Shown here: piece after piece, positions 22,801 through 35,200 of the stretch
Position numbering within the stretch: the stretch's first letter is position 1
Layout: each line of letters begins with the position of its first letter
Notes under the pieces: model-generated
What the model was told of the DNA's origin: nothing
What the model saw: the letters and a program-made list of their open reading frames with translations, nothing else
Databases searched by the model: none
Program-made: the position numbers and the translations under genes
Source of the DNA: Distichodus sexfasciatus
Lineage: Eukaryota; Chordata; Actinopteri; Characiformes; Distichodontidae
Direction: 5' to 3'
NCBI GenBank assembly: GCA_032718565.1
Contig: JAVGVS010000732.1
Span: 1 to 64,000, forward strand
DNA length: 64,000 nt

Positions 22801-25800
22801 GGAGAATAGCGGGAAGTCTCAGACGTCAACCTTTGGCGTCTCTCCCGGCAGGTCGGCGCTGCAGGTGCTGCACAAGGCGTCCGAGGTGTCGCGCAGGTAC
22901 AACTACTTCCCCGGCGGCATGGCGCTCACCTGGACCGGCTACTACGAGAGCTGCATCTCCTCGGAGCAGAGCTGCATCAACGAGTGGAACGCCATGCAGG
23001 ATCTGGAGACCATGAGGCCCGACTCGCCCGCCATGTTCGTTGACAAGTGGGTCTCGTTTCTGGCGTTTTGTCCTTGCTCAGGATATTTGTGTAGATCAGG
23101 AACCGCAATTTTAAACCCGGCACCAGAGTGCCACCGCCAGGGCAATCGGTGTGGTGTCTAGGGTCCAAACGAAAGGCCATATTGCATATTTACACCAAAT
23201 TTGGTGTTTCTAGACCAGAATTTGAGAAATTTAAATGGACCCACTGCTTACCAGGTACACCACTAGGTGTCAGCGTCAGATCTTAAGTTAAGGAAGTTTT
23301 ATCATCCTGAATGATTAAAAAAATATCAGTAACTTTTGCCTTATTTTGTTTTTGCAGGCCAACAGAGAGAGAACGAACTGAGTGCCTCATCAAAGCCAAA
23401 CTCAGAAGCATTATGATGTTCCAGGACTTGGAGAATGTGACTTCAAAAGAGGTGCATGTCGACGTCTTTGAGATTTTCGTGATTTCATAAACCTTGTAGT
23501 ATTCTTTAAAACCTAGCAAAATAACCTTCTTGGCTTTCGGTCAGATCCGTAACGAGCTGGAGAAGAACATGAACTGCAATCTGAAGGAGTACAAAGAGTT
23601 CCTCGATAACGAGATGCTGCTGATCCTGGGCCAGATGGACAAAGCCACGCTCATCTTCGACCACCTCTATCTGGTCAGGGGACGCTACCTCTTGGAACTC
23701 CAGCTTCTCCCTTAAGATTTGGATTCATATTTACTCCATTTTTCTTTTTACTTTTACAGGGGTCCGAGTGGAATGCTTCCAACCTGGAAGAACTTCAGGA
23801 AAGTGGGTGAGTTCCGTGTTCTGATTTTTTTTGGCCTGTTGCTCAAAAGGTTTAAAATTTATAGCTTCGATGTCTGTTGTTCAGGGTGGGTTACATCCTA
23901 AACGTCACCCGGGAGATTGACAACTTCTTCCCCGGAATGTTCTGCTACCATAACGTGAGGGTGTACGATGAGGAAGCTACCGACCTGCTGGCCCACTGGA
24001 ATGAAACCTACAACTTTATTGTCAAAGCCAAGTACGGTAACCTCTACATCATTGGTAGTGTCTTACATTTTGGGTTCCCCCATCATCATTATTTTCTGCT
24101 TTCTTGCAGGAAGAACCAGTCCAAGTGCCTGGTCCACTGCAAGATGGGCGTGAGTCGCTCAGCATCGACTGTCATCGCCTACGCCATGAAGGAGTATGGC
24201 TGGTCCCTGGAGAAGGCCTACAACTTTATCAAGCAGAAACGTAGCATCACAAGGCCCAATGACGGCTTTATGAGGCAGCTGGCAGAATATGAGGGTATCC
24301 TAGACGCCAGGTACTATAATTGCACCCGTATTGCACATACATAGTTCTCGCACTTGGGAAGTGTTTATAACTGACCAGTGTTCCCTCGCTGTCCCTGCAG
24401 TAAACAGCGACACAACCGTTTATGGCGTCCAGACACAGAGTGTGACCACCCAGACTGCCAGCAGACTTCTGCGCCCTGCTGCGTTGCCGCTGCCACAGAT
24501 GACCCAGAAGGTGCCGGACACTCGACCCCATGTGCTGCCCAGCCTTGCTGTGATCCTGCAGCCCACTCGTCCCCCCTCGCCCTGGAGCTAGACCCAGCCA
24601 ACCCCCAGAACTACAACTACTACTTCCGACGACTGTCTGACTCAGCGCTGGACAGCGACCCTTCCACTCCGGTCCGTGCCCCACCCCTGCTGGATGTGGA
24701 CCGGGTGTTCATCGAGATTGAGGACGTGGAGCGTGACGCCCTGCTGGATGACGAGGCCTTCGAGGGGAGGGACGGGCTCCCGCTGCCCCACTTTGGCATG
24801 CCAGGTGAGGGCACAGCGGCCCAGACCTGCTCCCGGGGCGCTGAGCCACTGGAAGAGCTCCGCTTGCGGCTGGAGTTCAGCACGGTGGAGGAGGAGGACG
24901 AGGAGGAGGCGCAGAAGGAGCAGGCAGAAATGGAGGCGCTGGCCGAGGGTGGGAGGAGAGGAGCAGGAGGAGGGACTGACAAACAGGAGAGTGAGGAGGG
25001 TGGTATTGATGTAGCGACCATGAATCACCTGTGCAATGAAAACTCCAACAACAACAATCACCTCTGTGCACGCAATAGCCTCGCCGTGAGTAGGACTAGT
25101 GCTTGCCTTTGTAATACTGAATACTGTCCCATGATTTCTGTCGTTTGATCTTGCAATTTCTTTTTCCCGTCCAGGAAAGTTTCCTTAAGAAGCAGACGTC
25201 AAAACCCAGACCAACAGCCAGCTCCTTTCCTACCCCCAGTGCTGTCCTGGAGGTCAAGAGCCGAGATCTCGCCCCTTTACTTCTCAGTAGCGTGCCAAGT
25301 ATCTCTGTCGAGGTGCCAACTTGTGCCAATGTCCCGAAGACGACGTGCCGCAAAGGTTGCAATTGCACCAGCTGTGGCAAAATGGTGTCTGATTCTAATT
25401 CGTGCCTTGAGTCGTCGCCATGTGTGGACAGACTTGTTGGCCAATTGCAGAGCTCGATGGAGGAAAAAGAAGGTTTGGGAAGTAAGGCAGAGGAGAGAAC
25501 CCCATGCCAGCCTAGAGAAGGGAACCACGTTCCGGGGGTGGAAAGAACCGTGTGTCAGGAGACACTAGCCCAACTGCAGCGGTCCGGTCTGGTCCGGAGA
25601 CGGACGGAGCACCTGGAGAAGCTTTCGGGCCTGTTCCAGGAACGAGCCCGGTCGCACGAACAGCCAGGTGGATCTTCCGTTGGGATGCCAGGACGTCCAC
25701 CTGTGTCTGGAGGACTGCCCACCTACGCTCCATCGGGGACCGACCCCTGGACGGCAGAGCAAGCGGCCATCCCACTAACCGACGAGGCCCTGCTGGCAGT

Positions 25801-26161
25801 CCTGGGCTCAGGTGGCTTGACACCAGTGTCCTCACCGCACGGCTCCACGCTGACGCGCAGCTCCAGCAGCGACAGCATCCGCAGTGTGCGTGGCAAACCT
25901 GGTCTGGTACGACAGCGAGCACAGGAGATTGAGGCCCGCATGCGCCTGGCTGGACTCACCGTGCCATCACGCCTCAAGCGATCCAACTCGCTGGCCAAGC
26001 TGGGCAGCCTCACCTTCTCCTCGGAGGACCTTTGCTCCTCGGCATGCTCATCTGACGCCGGCACCGTGCTACCCCTCACTTTTTCCCCCGAACTTGAACT
26101 GGTGGACCTGGGGCACACCGGACCGGTTTCCGGACGGGGAGTGTCTAAATTCATGAGCTGA
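10258..26161 (+). CDS. ssh1: SSH1, slingshot protein phosphatase 1
   Basis: Dual-specificity phosphatase that dephosphorylates and so activates cofilin/ADF, and binds F-actin. Fifteen exons: 10258-10350, 13009-13046, 19322-19422, 21297-21361, 21759-21880, 21969-22037, 22202-22267, 22852-23046, 23358-23451, 23545-23673, 23760-23806, 23885-24031, 24110-24310, 24401-25085, 25175-26161. All are GT-AG and in phase, giving 1012 residues (human about 1049). It starts MALVTVQRSPTPSAAS as in the family. Next come the SSH-N region (to about 250), a DEK-C-like domain (about 250-310) and the phosphatase domain (about 320-460) with HCKMGVSR, catalytic Cys399. The tail is acidic and Ser-rich, ending with the conserved SSSSDSIRSVRGKPGL and LKRSNSLAKLGSLTFS segments; the latter resembles the 14-3-3 site of human SSH1. 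A second possible first exon is at 16555. Confidence 0.96.
10868..10896. repeat. (GAT)n trinucleotide microsatellite
   Basis: About nine uninterrupted TGA/GAT units in SSH1 intron 1. The Met-run reading frame here is an artefact. Confidence 0.95.
12228..12375. repeat. Teleost short interspersed repeat
   Basis: Begins with 'acatttatgtactttagcag' and 'atgctcttatcc', followed by 'gggaccgtccccctggagta' and 'tttgaacccacaacgtcttg'. This is the order of a very common fish repeat. It lies in SSH1 intron 1 and resembles 830-965. No tRNA-like promoter boxes were demonstrated. Confidence 0.6.
14797..15008. repeat. 63-bp minisatellite, about 3.3 copies
   Basis: The CGCTAGCGCG landmark recurs at 14801, 14864, 14927 and 14990, an exact 63-base period. 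Copies differ at only a few positions. Because 63 is a multiple of three, the plus strand shows a repeating 21-residue frame, which is not a gene. Each junction holds the palindrome AGCGTATACGCT. Located in SSH1 intron 2. Confidence 0.95.
15778..16047. repeat. Long purine (G/A) tract with internal duplication
   Basis: About 270 bases almost wholly A and G on the plus strand. Within it a segment beginning GGGAAGAAGGGGAGAAGAAG recurs with a period of about 65 bases (near 15861 and 15926). Such homopurine DNA can form triplex (H-DNA). The Ser/Pro/Phe-rich minus-strand frames are by-products. Confidence 0.9.
16555..16634 (+). CDS. ssh1: Candidate alternative first coding exon of SSH1
   Basis: An ATG opens 26 codons plus two bases (…LPYFTENAVITQRQMHR) before a good donor (AT|GTGAGT). 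The leftover phase matches SSH1 exon 3 exactly, so splicing to 19322 gives …MHRI then LSESFFMVKG in frame. The peptide resembles, as I recall it, an alternative SSH2 N-terminus with an IPYF-NAVI-type core spliced to the same place. This supports a second SSH1 promoter. No transcript evidence is available here. Confidence 0.6.
17690..18105. repeat. Degenerate TAATCTAATCCCAACCCTAAACC array, block 1
   Basis: Loose tandem repeats of about 25-35 bases built from 'aaacctgaccataatctaat' and 'cccaaccctaaacc'. The block is nearly G-poor on the plus strand and highly diverged. Lies in SSH1 intron 2, upstream of exon 3. Confidence 0.85.
18710..19212. repeat. Degenerate TAATCTAATCCC array, block 2
   Basis: Same unit as block 1 ('cctgaccataatctaatccc'), continuing almost to the acceptor of SSH1 exon 3 at 19322. 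It is separated from block 1 by a unique GC-richer segment (18110-18700). Confidence 0.85.
19495..19965. repeat. Degenerate TAATCTAATCCC array, block 3
   Basis: The array resumes about 70 bases after SSH1 exon 3 ('ctaatctcaaccttaaacct' several times, period about 30). Exon 3 is therefore an island inside the same repeat field. Confidence 0.85.
19966..21296. other. SSH1 intron 3, distal part
   Basis: Contains short (GT)n/(AC)n tracts near 20060 and 20145, then AT-rich DNA. Nothing coding was recognised. Confidence 0.5.
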
Positions 26162-27949
26162 CGCCCATGGAAAGGGGGAAAGGACAGCTCTGGGAAGACA
26201 CCCGTCTCATCCAGAACGACGGATTTGACCGGAAAGGGGCTGCATCTACTTTCGGAAACCATTTTGTCTTAGACTTGCCACTTCCGAATGAGGAACATGC
26301 TGTTTACAAACAGGTTACAAATCTACAAATATAAGTCGAATGTGATCCTCAGAAGAGTCGCACCCATTTCTTGTGTTGTGCCACACCTGAAGAGGAAACA
26401 GGCAGCCATATTTCCAGATCCTGACCTGCTTTTTTTGCTTCTGTACCACCACGTCCACTTTGGACAACACGTTCCTGCTGAATCGGTCGCTTGCATTTGC
26501 ACAAAGGCCTAGAATCGCTCTTCTCCCGGATGACGAAGGGAACGGGGTCGTGTCCTGTCATCACTGCTCACTGTATGGGGGCAGAGAAGGCTCTAGAAAT
26601 GTGTTTGTGTGTGTTTTGGGGACAGGAATCGCTGTAGTTTGGTGCGAAGCGATTTCCAACCCAAAGTTCGAATTTACCCACAGAAATTGTGAACACTGTG
26701 CTCACGGTTAGCGGTTAGATGATATTTAAAGTGTGTGTGTGTGTGTGGAGATTTTGCATCTACCCTGAAAGAGGCTGGTACAAAAGTGACTCGGCTTTTG
26801 TGCTAAGATGAGTCAGGTTTTTGAGGTACTCGTGCATCCCTGAACCACTTCTACACTAAAATGTGAAGACTGAAACAAAAATGCAAGGAGTCAGCTAGCT
26901 GGCATAGTGCTGGGCTTCGTAGCATATCGCTAAACGCGGTACGACGTCATGCTAATTTACATAGAAGACATCTTTACAAACCCAAATTTGTCACGAACAG
27001 TCACTAGGATGTTGACTAAGGCTAATTTTAGCTGGGGCACTTTGGAAAATGTCAGTGTCATGCTAGCATCGAGCAGTAGTGATAATCAGATGTAGCTTAA
27101 TAGAAGTTACAAAAATTATGGAAATCACAGTGTCACGTTAGTAACAAATGCAATTGATAATTAATTTTAAATGAAGGGAAGTTATCATTAGCTAATCATC
27201 TAGCAATGGAGGTTGAGGGCAAGTAGCAAAATCGCTGTATCATTTCAACACCGCGCTCTGGATTCCATTTTAGCTTAATGGAAATTGTTGTTAGCTTGTA
27301 ACCTGGCAACCGTTAGCATCAGAGGTTCACGTGACATTCACAAATTTTCCTACTTGCCCTCACTCCCTAGAAAATCCCATTGTCATGTTACGACAAATCC
27401 TAGCGATAATGAATTCTAGCTTAATGGACATTTTTGCTAGTTAACACCCTACTGATGTTTTTTGCTAGTTAACAACCTGGCAAGGTTTTCTGTAGATGTC
27501 TTCAAAAAAGTATGTATGTCGTCGTACCGCAGTGAATGGAAAGCCAACAGATACGCTAGCGTTATCCTGCAAAAACTCTTAGCTAGCTACAATGCAAAAC
27601 TTGATAATAATGTCTTGCCCAGTTCATATATAATTAAACATTTCCAAAAAATGTTGCAGTGTTTTCAGCTATGCTAATTTCCACTAACGCTATGCTACGC
27701 AATTTGCCAAAGCAGCAACATAGTTTATACTTATTAATTATTAGGAAGTCGTCCGCGTCATTTCTGCTGTGTCATGCCAGCATCTCTGTGTCGCTTCGTC
27801 CTCCAGCTAGCACATGACTCGGCATTTTCTCATCAGGTCGCTCACTAATATTTATTATGTGATGCAGTTAAACTTTTAAACTTTATTTTTCTACACCTTA
27901 TTTTTTACTTTACCATTACACCATTGTTGTTTTTTCTCACATTTCTTGA

Positions 27950-28640
27950 CGTTAATTGTTTTGCGTAAATTACAACAGGAATCTTCTAGCTATTCTGGAC
28001 TAACCTTGCGTAAATTGTGAAGTTTAAATTACGACAGCAGTCACCTAGCTGTTTTAAACCAATTTTGTGTAAATTTCCAACAGGAATCTGTTATTACACA
28101 GTGAATAAATGGTTAAAAAATAAAACATGTAAATTGCTAACGGGTATCTGCTAGCTATACGAGACCAACGTATCATAATTCTTTTTGCATAAATTACCAA
28201 CAGGAACCAGTTCTAAATGTTCAAACTATTCAAGCTCAACTTAACATAATTTTTTAAGCACGTTTAAGTGTATTTTACCAACTTAATGTAAACTATTAAA
28301 TGTAAATGACCAATAAGAATCTTCTAGCTTATTAAGACCAACCTAGCGCAAAATGTTTGACGTAAATTAGCAACAAGAATCAGCTAGCTACTCGAGACCA
28401 ACTGTATGTAATTGTTTTGCGTAAATTGTCAACAGAAATCTGCTTTCCCACAGCAACTTAATGCAAAATGTTCAACGTAAATTACCAACCAGAATCTGCA
28501 AGCTATGTGAGGCCAACTTATTATTAAGTGATAATCTGCTATTACACAGCAGTTTAACAGCAAATGTTTAATATAAATGAGCAACAGAAGTCTGTTAGCT
28601 ATTTGAGCGAAATTTTTAAACGTAAATTAGCAAGAGGAAT
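27950..28640. repeat. Degenerate GCGTAAATTACCAACAGGAATCT minisatellite
   Basis: Phrases 'gcgtaaattaccaacaggaa', 'tctgctagctattcgagacc' and 'aacttaatgtaaa' recur at roughly 60-80 base spacing with strong divergence. The block lies inside the probable SSH1 3' UTR. Confidence 0.75.
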
Positions 28641-29272
28641 TTGTTTCAAACTGAGGTTTGTGTTTGTTCTTATACTGCCTGCATAGCCATAGTTTACGCC
28701 AAGAATATGTTGCTATTTTGGGCTCAGGTCACTTTTTTTTGTGTGTGTGTGTTATTAATATCTTAAGTGCCTTACCCACAATCCCCTAAAGCAGAATTGC
28801 GTTTCGAAAGCGATTGCATTGACAACTACACAAAACTCTTTTTATTTACAATTAGCTACTCAATTAGCTACTCACTTTCATGCTTTCATAGCTTTTCAGT
28901 CAGTGAGAAGGAACATTAGAAGAATTTGGATTTTTCGCAAAATTGTGTAAAAGAAGGAGGAGGTTCAATATTTGCCGAGGTGCCATTTTAAAATTCGTAA
29001 GTTAGTTTTTTTCTGCACATTTTTAAATCGTCACCAAAGCTACTTGTTGACGTTAACCATGTGAAGTGCGAGTTTTTATATAAAAGTTACAAAGCGGCCG
29101 CATTTTAAGCACGATTACTTCTGGCTTCATCAACACTGTTACACCCGTTTTTTGTTTTTCTATTTAAGTTTTACTCAATTTTTTTTTTCATACGACAAAT
29201 TTGCTGTAGTTTTCGAAGCATTTTGCACTTTGTACATTTTGTGGAAACGGCGTACTGTGTGTATATTACGGA

Positions 29273-29278
29273 AATAAA
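29273..29278 (+). promoter_or_regulatory. ssh1: Probable SSH1 poly(A) signal
   Basis: AATAAA preceded by a TTGTACATTTTGTG-type segment and followed by T-rich DNA, the usual layout of a distal poly(A) site. Confidence 0.5.
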
Positions 29279-30160
29279 AAGATTTTTCATTCAATTTAGT
29301 TTCTTTTATTCTTTTTTAAAAATTACGTAAAATTTTTGCAAAGCATGAATTCATTTATATAACATTTTAATAATTAATAATTAATTTAGAAATGATATTA
29401 TTATATTGTTCTATATGTTATATTTTGTGTTAATTTATACCATTTATTATATATTTCTTTTAATATGTATGAAATTAAATTAAATAGTTAATTTCAGTGA
29501 ATTTATAGTTTTGAAAATATTTTTAAATTTCATTTTGATAAATTGTCAGGTGTAATTATTTGATTTATCTGAAAAATGTTTTCTGCAGTATGTGAAATAA
29601 TTTTATATTAGAAAATATTTTTCTAAATATTAAACAAATATAATATTTAATATATAATATTATTAATTATTATTTAGATTAGTATTTTGATTTAGATTAA
29701 TATTTTTTGGGGAGAAAATGTCTTAAAAGGTTGAAAGGAGTTAGAATAATGTAACTTTTAGAATTTGAATGATACACACACACATATATACAGGTATGTA
29801 TACAGTATATATTATATATTCTTTCTTTTCTCTCTCTCTCTCTGTTTCCTCTCACCTGGAGATTAGATTTAGATGTTAAACGAGTCTCAGCTTCACTCTC
29901 CATCACCACTCTGCTTTGATCCTTCTCTAATGAAATTACACACACACACACACCTCAGTCCTGCTACATGCATAAGAACACACACAATTCAACAGGACTA
30001 GATGCAGGAACCTCCTAAACCACACACAGCTCATTAAATGCTTTCTTTTTGGCAGGTTCAGATTATTTTTCCCAAATGAATAGTGCTAATACTTTAGTAC
30101 AATAATCAAGTGCAAAATATACCACACACACGTCAGTAGTGTATTTCCTAAACCCCGGCA
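29279..30160. other. AT-rich intergenic DNA
   Basis: Very AT-rich with a short (CT)n stretch (about 29830-29845) and an (AC)n stretch (about 29938-29952). No gene was recognised. Confidence 0.5.
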
Positions 30161-30535
30161 TAAAGGTTTGGCAGTGGGTTTTCCATACAACTCTCTGTAA
30201 GTATTTCAACACACAGTTTAGAAAACGTTTGGCAAGTGGGTTTTGCACCAACTCCATCTTGAAGGATTTCAGAAGTGTTGCAATCTTAAGATATTTGCCA
30301 AGGAGCAGCGATTTGAACCAGAACTACTCGGAAGGGTTTTGTAAAACAGTTTAAGTAAGTTTGCCCTGTGGATTTTGCACCAAAGCCATTTTGAACCACA
30401 TCTTAAGAAAGTTTGCCATGCGGGTTTGGGACCAAAACTAACCTGGAAGTGTTTTGAACCAAAACCATTTGGAAGGCTTTTCAAACTACATCTTAAGAAA
30501 GTTGTGAAGTGGATTTTAAACCAAATCTAAAAGAA
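30160..30535. repeat. Degenerate minisatellite of about 60 bp
   Basis: Phrases like 'aagtttgccatgcgggttt', 'ttgcaccaaagccattttga' and 'acatcttaagaaagtt' recur at about 55-65 base spacing with many changes. Confidence 0.7.
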
Positions 30536-30594
30536 ATGTCCCAATTAAGTCTTGCATACCAGTTATTGTTATTTAGTATTTAAACCTTTAGATA

Positions 30595-31345
30595 TGTGGT
30601 CTCCCCAGATGGCCAGATAGAAGAATAGTCAGACCAAGGGACCTGACAGAAAGAATCCACTGTAATTCTGGTCCTGAATCTGGATCCTGGTCAGTTTTGT
30701 CCAGTCTGTGACCTCAGATCAGGACTCCTGGACATTACAGGACAGTGGCTGCCTTCTCTAAACTTCCAATGCTCAGGGCTCACATCAGCCCAATAGTTTG
30801 GTGGGGAGAAGAGTAACTAACTGCATTGACGTTATGACATCACCAGCACAAGGAAGGCAATAAAAAGACTCCTTCTGAGGACACAGCGGCCGGGCAGAGT
30901 GCGAGAACCACAACCTTCGTCCTTCTGGGGCCGTCGATCTTGTGTCGGTCAGTAAAGGATTCAGAACGAGTCAGTCACGGAAATCCAGCAAGCTCACCAG
31001 TAAGTCTCTCTTTCTCTAGGTAAAAGTCTCCCTCTTCCTGGATTCACCCAAAACCCGGAACCTGGATTTGAATCTGGAGCTCGCTTTTACATCTAGTTTT
31101 GGACTCTTGTTAGTCAGGCGGTCACCTTCCGGATTCCGATCTGTGCCAGTCGCTTCTGTTTGTGTTTTTTTGGGGAGATTTAGAATGGAAATTGAGGAGA
31201 GCGTCCGCTGGCGGTGATCAAGTGATCGTCTAAGCTCGAGGCCAGGAATGGGAGGACAATGGGGCAGTTAGTGAATCCGGGATGCAGTGTAGAATTTGTT
31301 GGAAGCTACTTGCAAGTAATAACCAGAAGGTCAAGGCTTTAATTA
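30595..31345 (+). mobile_element. LTR-retroelement-like remnant (LTR plus leader)
   Basis: From about 30595 (TGTGGTCTCC) the sequence has the layout of a long terminal repeat followed by a leader. There is a TATA-like CAATAAAAAG at 30858-30867, a GC-rich start-site region, and a later G-rich leader with short frames opening at ATGs at 31248 and 31259. The second frame begins Met-Gly but is closed after 27 codons. No second LTR, no intact gag-pol frame and no verified primer-binding site were found. If it is an element, it is a decayed fragment. The end is uncertain. Confidence 0.4.
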
Positions 31346-31429
31346 ATACTGTGTTGCTAAACTTTTAGAGCATTGTTGGAACTTGGTGGGTGTGTGTTTA
31401 AAAAATGAGGGACGGCAAACTCTGATTCT

Positions 31430-31726
31430 GGTTCTTTTTGGTCCATTTGCTGGTTTTCAGCTTTTCCACATGCTGTGAGTCAGAATCAATTGGCAAATGT
31501 TGATTTTCAAAAATTTGTTCATAGTTTGCAAGTTACTGACCAGATTGCTTATGACATGACCAAATTTCAACCACAATTATCTGTATTTTTGCAATTACAA
31601 GTTGAATGTTCAGAATTCCGCCTTTTCATACAGAAACACAGGCACCATGTCGCCAAACCAAAGCCACTGGTCGATTGCACTGTCAATGAGTTAGTAAGGT
31701 ATCACAGCCACAAATTCAAGGAGTGA
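31430..31726 (+). other. Unrecognised open frame downstream of the LTR-like segment
   Basis: An open frame (ATG at 31475) follows a good acceptor-like TTTTCAG at about 31454-31460 and ends TGA at 31724-31726. It reads as an 83-residue soluble, Gln/His-rich peptide. It may be an internal piece of the retroelement or chance. I do not recognise a domain. Confidence 0.25.
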
Positions 31727-32299
31727 TGAGCAATATAATAATCACCTGCAAAATAATTTAGTTGAGTCGCGTTTACCAAAGTTATGTGTGAAGCTAAAAG
31801 TTCCTTTTCTTAGAATGCCTACGATACCTATATGTGTGACTTCTCGGTCTTTGGCCATATTCATTTCCAAAAATGTTTGATTTCCCAACTTCAGCGCTAA
31901 TGATCCCTGGTGTAGAAGGGCATGACACCCAGATTAAGAGGATGATAGATGGGATTCATGTTGAGTTGGACTTGAAGGGGTCAGAAAGTGCAGATAAAAC
32001 CTGGAAATCCAAAGATTAGAGCTAGTGGAGCTGTCGGAGGAGTGATATGAGCGAGAGATTTTGAAAAAGTACACAAAAACTCCCAAATAGTTTGTGTGTG
32101 GGTGGGTAAGTTTGGACTCAATTGGCATGCCTGGAAAATGAATCGCTGGATGAATGTTGTCTTTGAGAATTTAGCATTTACAATATTAGAAAACACGCTG
32201 AAACTGTGGCAACAATGGAAATGCAGTTTTTTACACGTCGGTTCTTACGTAAGACACACCATAACCATAGGCTGAAACAAGGAGCCTATACTCTGTGTT

Positions 32300-35200
32300 C
32301 ATGTGACGTGTGCTTAGCTGAAGCGAGGAGAAAGAAAGTAAAAACCTTGTGACTCAATTCCTGTTGTTCCTGCTGACTCCGAGGCTCAAATGGCTGCAGG
32401 CGGCCGCGAAGGATCAATGGGTGTTCAGATTTAGCACTCGTCATAAGACTTGCATGCAGGCGAAACCACGTTGTTCCCACAGAGGTCAAAAGGTCATGGC
32501 TTCCCTGCAATAGTTAAAGACAACGCAGCGTTTCAACTAGCTCGTGCCTTGCCAGAGCGTAGCGGTGTGAAAAGTTAGAAGATAGAAAAGTCAGAAGCAA
32601 AAAACAAAGAGAGCGGCAAAAGAGAACATGGCGCAGTAATTAGGAGCGAGAACACAAACAGCAGCGCCGTTGAGGTGCATGAGACAAGTGGAAAGCAGAT
32701 AAAACAAGACAGTTAGTGAGCATCAGAGATGCATGAGTGAGGGAGTGCGTGTGGATGAGTGGGGGAAATCTCAGTTCGAGATAAGCACCAGCTTTGCTCA
32801 AATGCCAGACCCATGGCATCATCCATAGTAACACAGCCAGTCGCTGCGGAAATCGTTAGTAATAACATAACATCGATATGTCTTTTCCACAGAATGGGAC
32901 AGAACCAAAGACGGGAGGGGGAACTTCGAGGGCAGTGCAAAAAGGCCTGGAGGAAAGCAGACTAACCCAGACCCAGAGACTCGAGGAAGAAACATCGGTA
33001 GGAAACCTGCAGTCCGGAGTCGGAGTAGCAACAAGGCCGAGGCCGGTCACCAGGAAACACTGGACAGAGGCCTGGGCAGCAGAGGCCAGCATCACTAACC
33101 TGGGCTTGATGCATTCTCACGCAAAGGGAGACCCTCCACGGTCTGGGCACTGATGAGGGAGGGGGAGCAGTGAAAGCGAGGGGGGAGGAGATGCAGAAGG
33201 GGAAGAGGAGGGAGGCAGGGCTGATCCTCGAGGTTTGCAGCAGCAGCTGGGCAACAGTAGGTCTCTGAGGAGGAGAGACGCGTTTAGACCGCAGCTTCAG
33301 AACCTGTTCTGGATAGTGCAACCCGAGGGCAGAAAGAGAAAGTGATGGACTACTTAAAATGACCAAGATTGAGGAGAGTGTTCTGTGTTATCAGAAGAAG
33401 CATGCCCCAAGCCTGGAATGCTCTTAGTGAATCTGAAACTTGTCATTCTCAGAACTAAAAGCGAGAAGCGAGCAACACGGAACCGTGATGTCTGAAAAGA
33501 TGTAAAGAACAAGCCAAGTGCCATGAATATTTCTGGCCTTGGGGCCTACAAGGAGATGGAAAGCATTGCCTGTAAGATTGAGGAAACACTCGGTAGTGAA
33601 ACATCATTGAGTACTGAGAATAGAACGTGGTCCGCTATGGCAATGACTCTGAGAGTCAACTTGGATTTAGCAACAATTTAGCATCCTTGACCCAGACTTG
33701 CGAGAATAAAGAAGGACCAGCATTTTTACCTGTTTCCAAAGCCCGGCCTGCAATTCGTATCACCACATCAACTACAATCAAATTCTAGTGAGCATCTGAT
33801 GAGATGGCGTCACCCAAATCAGAAAGCAAACACGACACCGGAATACCACCTGTCACTGCTGATTCCTATCTGGCACAAAGATCTGAGCTAAAAACATCGG
33901 AGGTTCCCGGTGCAAGGCATATCAAACCCTAAACTGTGAAATTCCACAATGAAATGTGCCTTTAAGGGGAGATGGAACTCTCAAATAACTTTGAGCGGAG
34001 TTAAAGGGAGATAAAACAGTGATGATCCAAGTCAAAAACTGGATCAGACAGTGTTGATATCGAAGGAGAACATGCTTGATGGAAGAAAAAGTGGAGGAGA
34101 GACAGATGAACTTGCCTTGTCAGCTATAGCGTCGTTGAACATCTGAGGTCTGAAATGTTCCAACTGAGTCAGAGCTGGAACACGGGTGGGAACATTAGTT
34201 CAAACTTGGATGGCTTTCAAGAGACAAAAAGTACACCCCTTTCTGTGCTCTGTTGAAATGAAATTCCAGAACCCACCCTCCTCCTGTCTCCACCAGGAAC
34301 TGATGCATCTGCTGTGGGGTCTGCAACAGGTCAAATCAAGGTTGAAGGTCACATCACATCCTCTACAAACATAATCCATACAGACCTTATTCCTAAAATT
34401 AACATTGGAGTTGAGCAAAAGATGCTGATGGTGCTTGCCCTCCCAACCAAGAAACAACAAAAATCCAGACAGAGAAGAAAATGCATGAGAGCTTTGCAGG
34501 CGGCTGGTCAGCGCCAAAGCCAGAGATCACTTCACTTCCTCCTCTGGGGCACGGGGCGAGCTGGATCCCAGCTTGCACGCTGCAATGGAATCTACAAAGA
34601 GTCTCAGAGAAAACTACAAAAACAGAGAGAAAATTTGTTGGCCAATGTTGCAGCATCAAGAAATTGATGAAACAAAACTATCAGACAAAAAGCTTACCAG
34701 ACAAGACCTCGAGTAAGGCATCAGTAAAAAGACCAGGATAAAGAAATGGTTAAAGGTGATGTCATTAGCAAGCGATCTGAACAAGCTATCAACAATCAAG
34801 TCAGAGACAGATAGAGACAAACCCTCGGGTGTGATGTCATCAGAAAAGAACTTGACTTTGGTAAGTCTTTGCCAGGAAACATCTGCATCCAGTCATTGCT
34901 CTGACCTTAACGTTGGGAGCAGAGTCTAAAAAAAGAACAGAAAGATGGAGTGCTACCAAGCTCACGTGAACCAAAGGTCATAATCGTTGTCTTTCTCTTC
35001 TCAAGCCGCGGACAGTCATGAACTAAAGTGTATGATGAACGAGAGAAACCTTTGCATTGAAAACCCAACAAAAATGCTTACAGATAAAGATGAATCATCC
35101 GACTGTCTAGATTTTGCAGCTCCTTTGGTGCACGAAGTACACTGACCAGAAAATTTAGAACACTGACAAGTTTCCACCATTGGCCCAGTCAGTGGGATGT

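Larger units (their letters stand above)
26162..29278 (+). other. ssh1: Probable SSH1 3' UTR
   Basis: No gene was recognised after the SSH1 stop. The first plausible strong poly(A) signal is at 29273-29278, so the 3' UTR may be about 3.1 kb. It includes a (GT)n run (about 26732-26747) and degenerate repeats from about 27000 to 28640. Confidence 0.5.
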
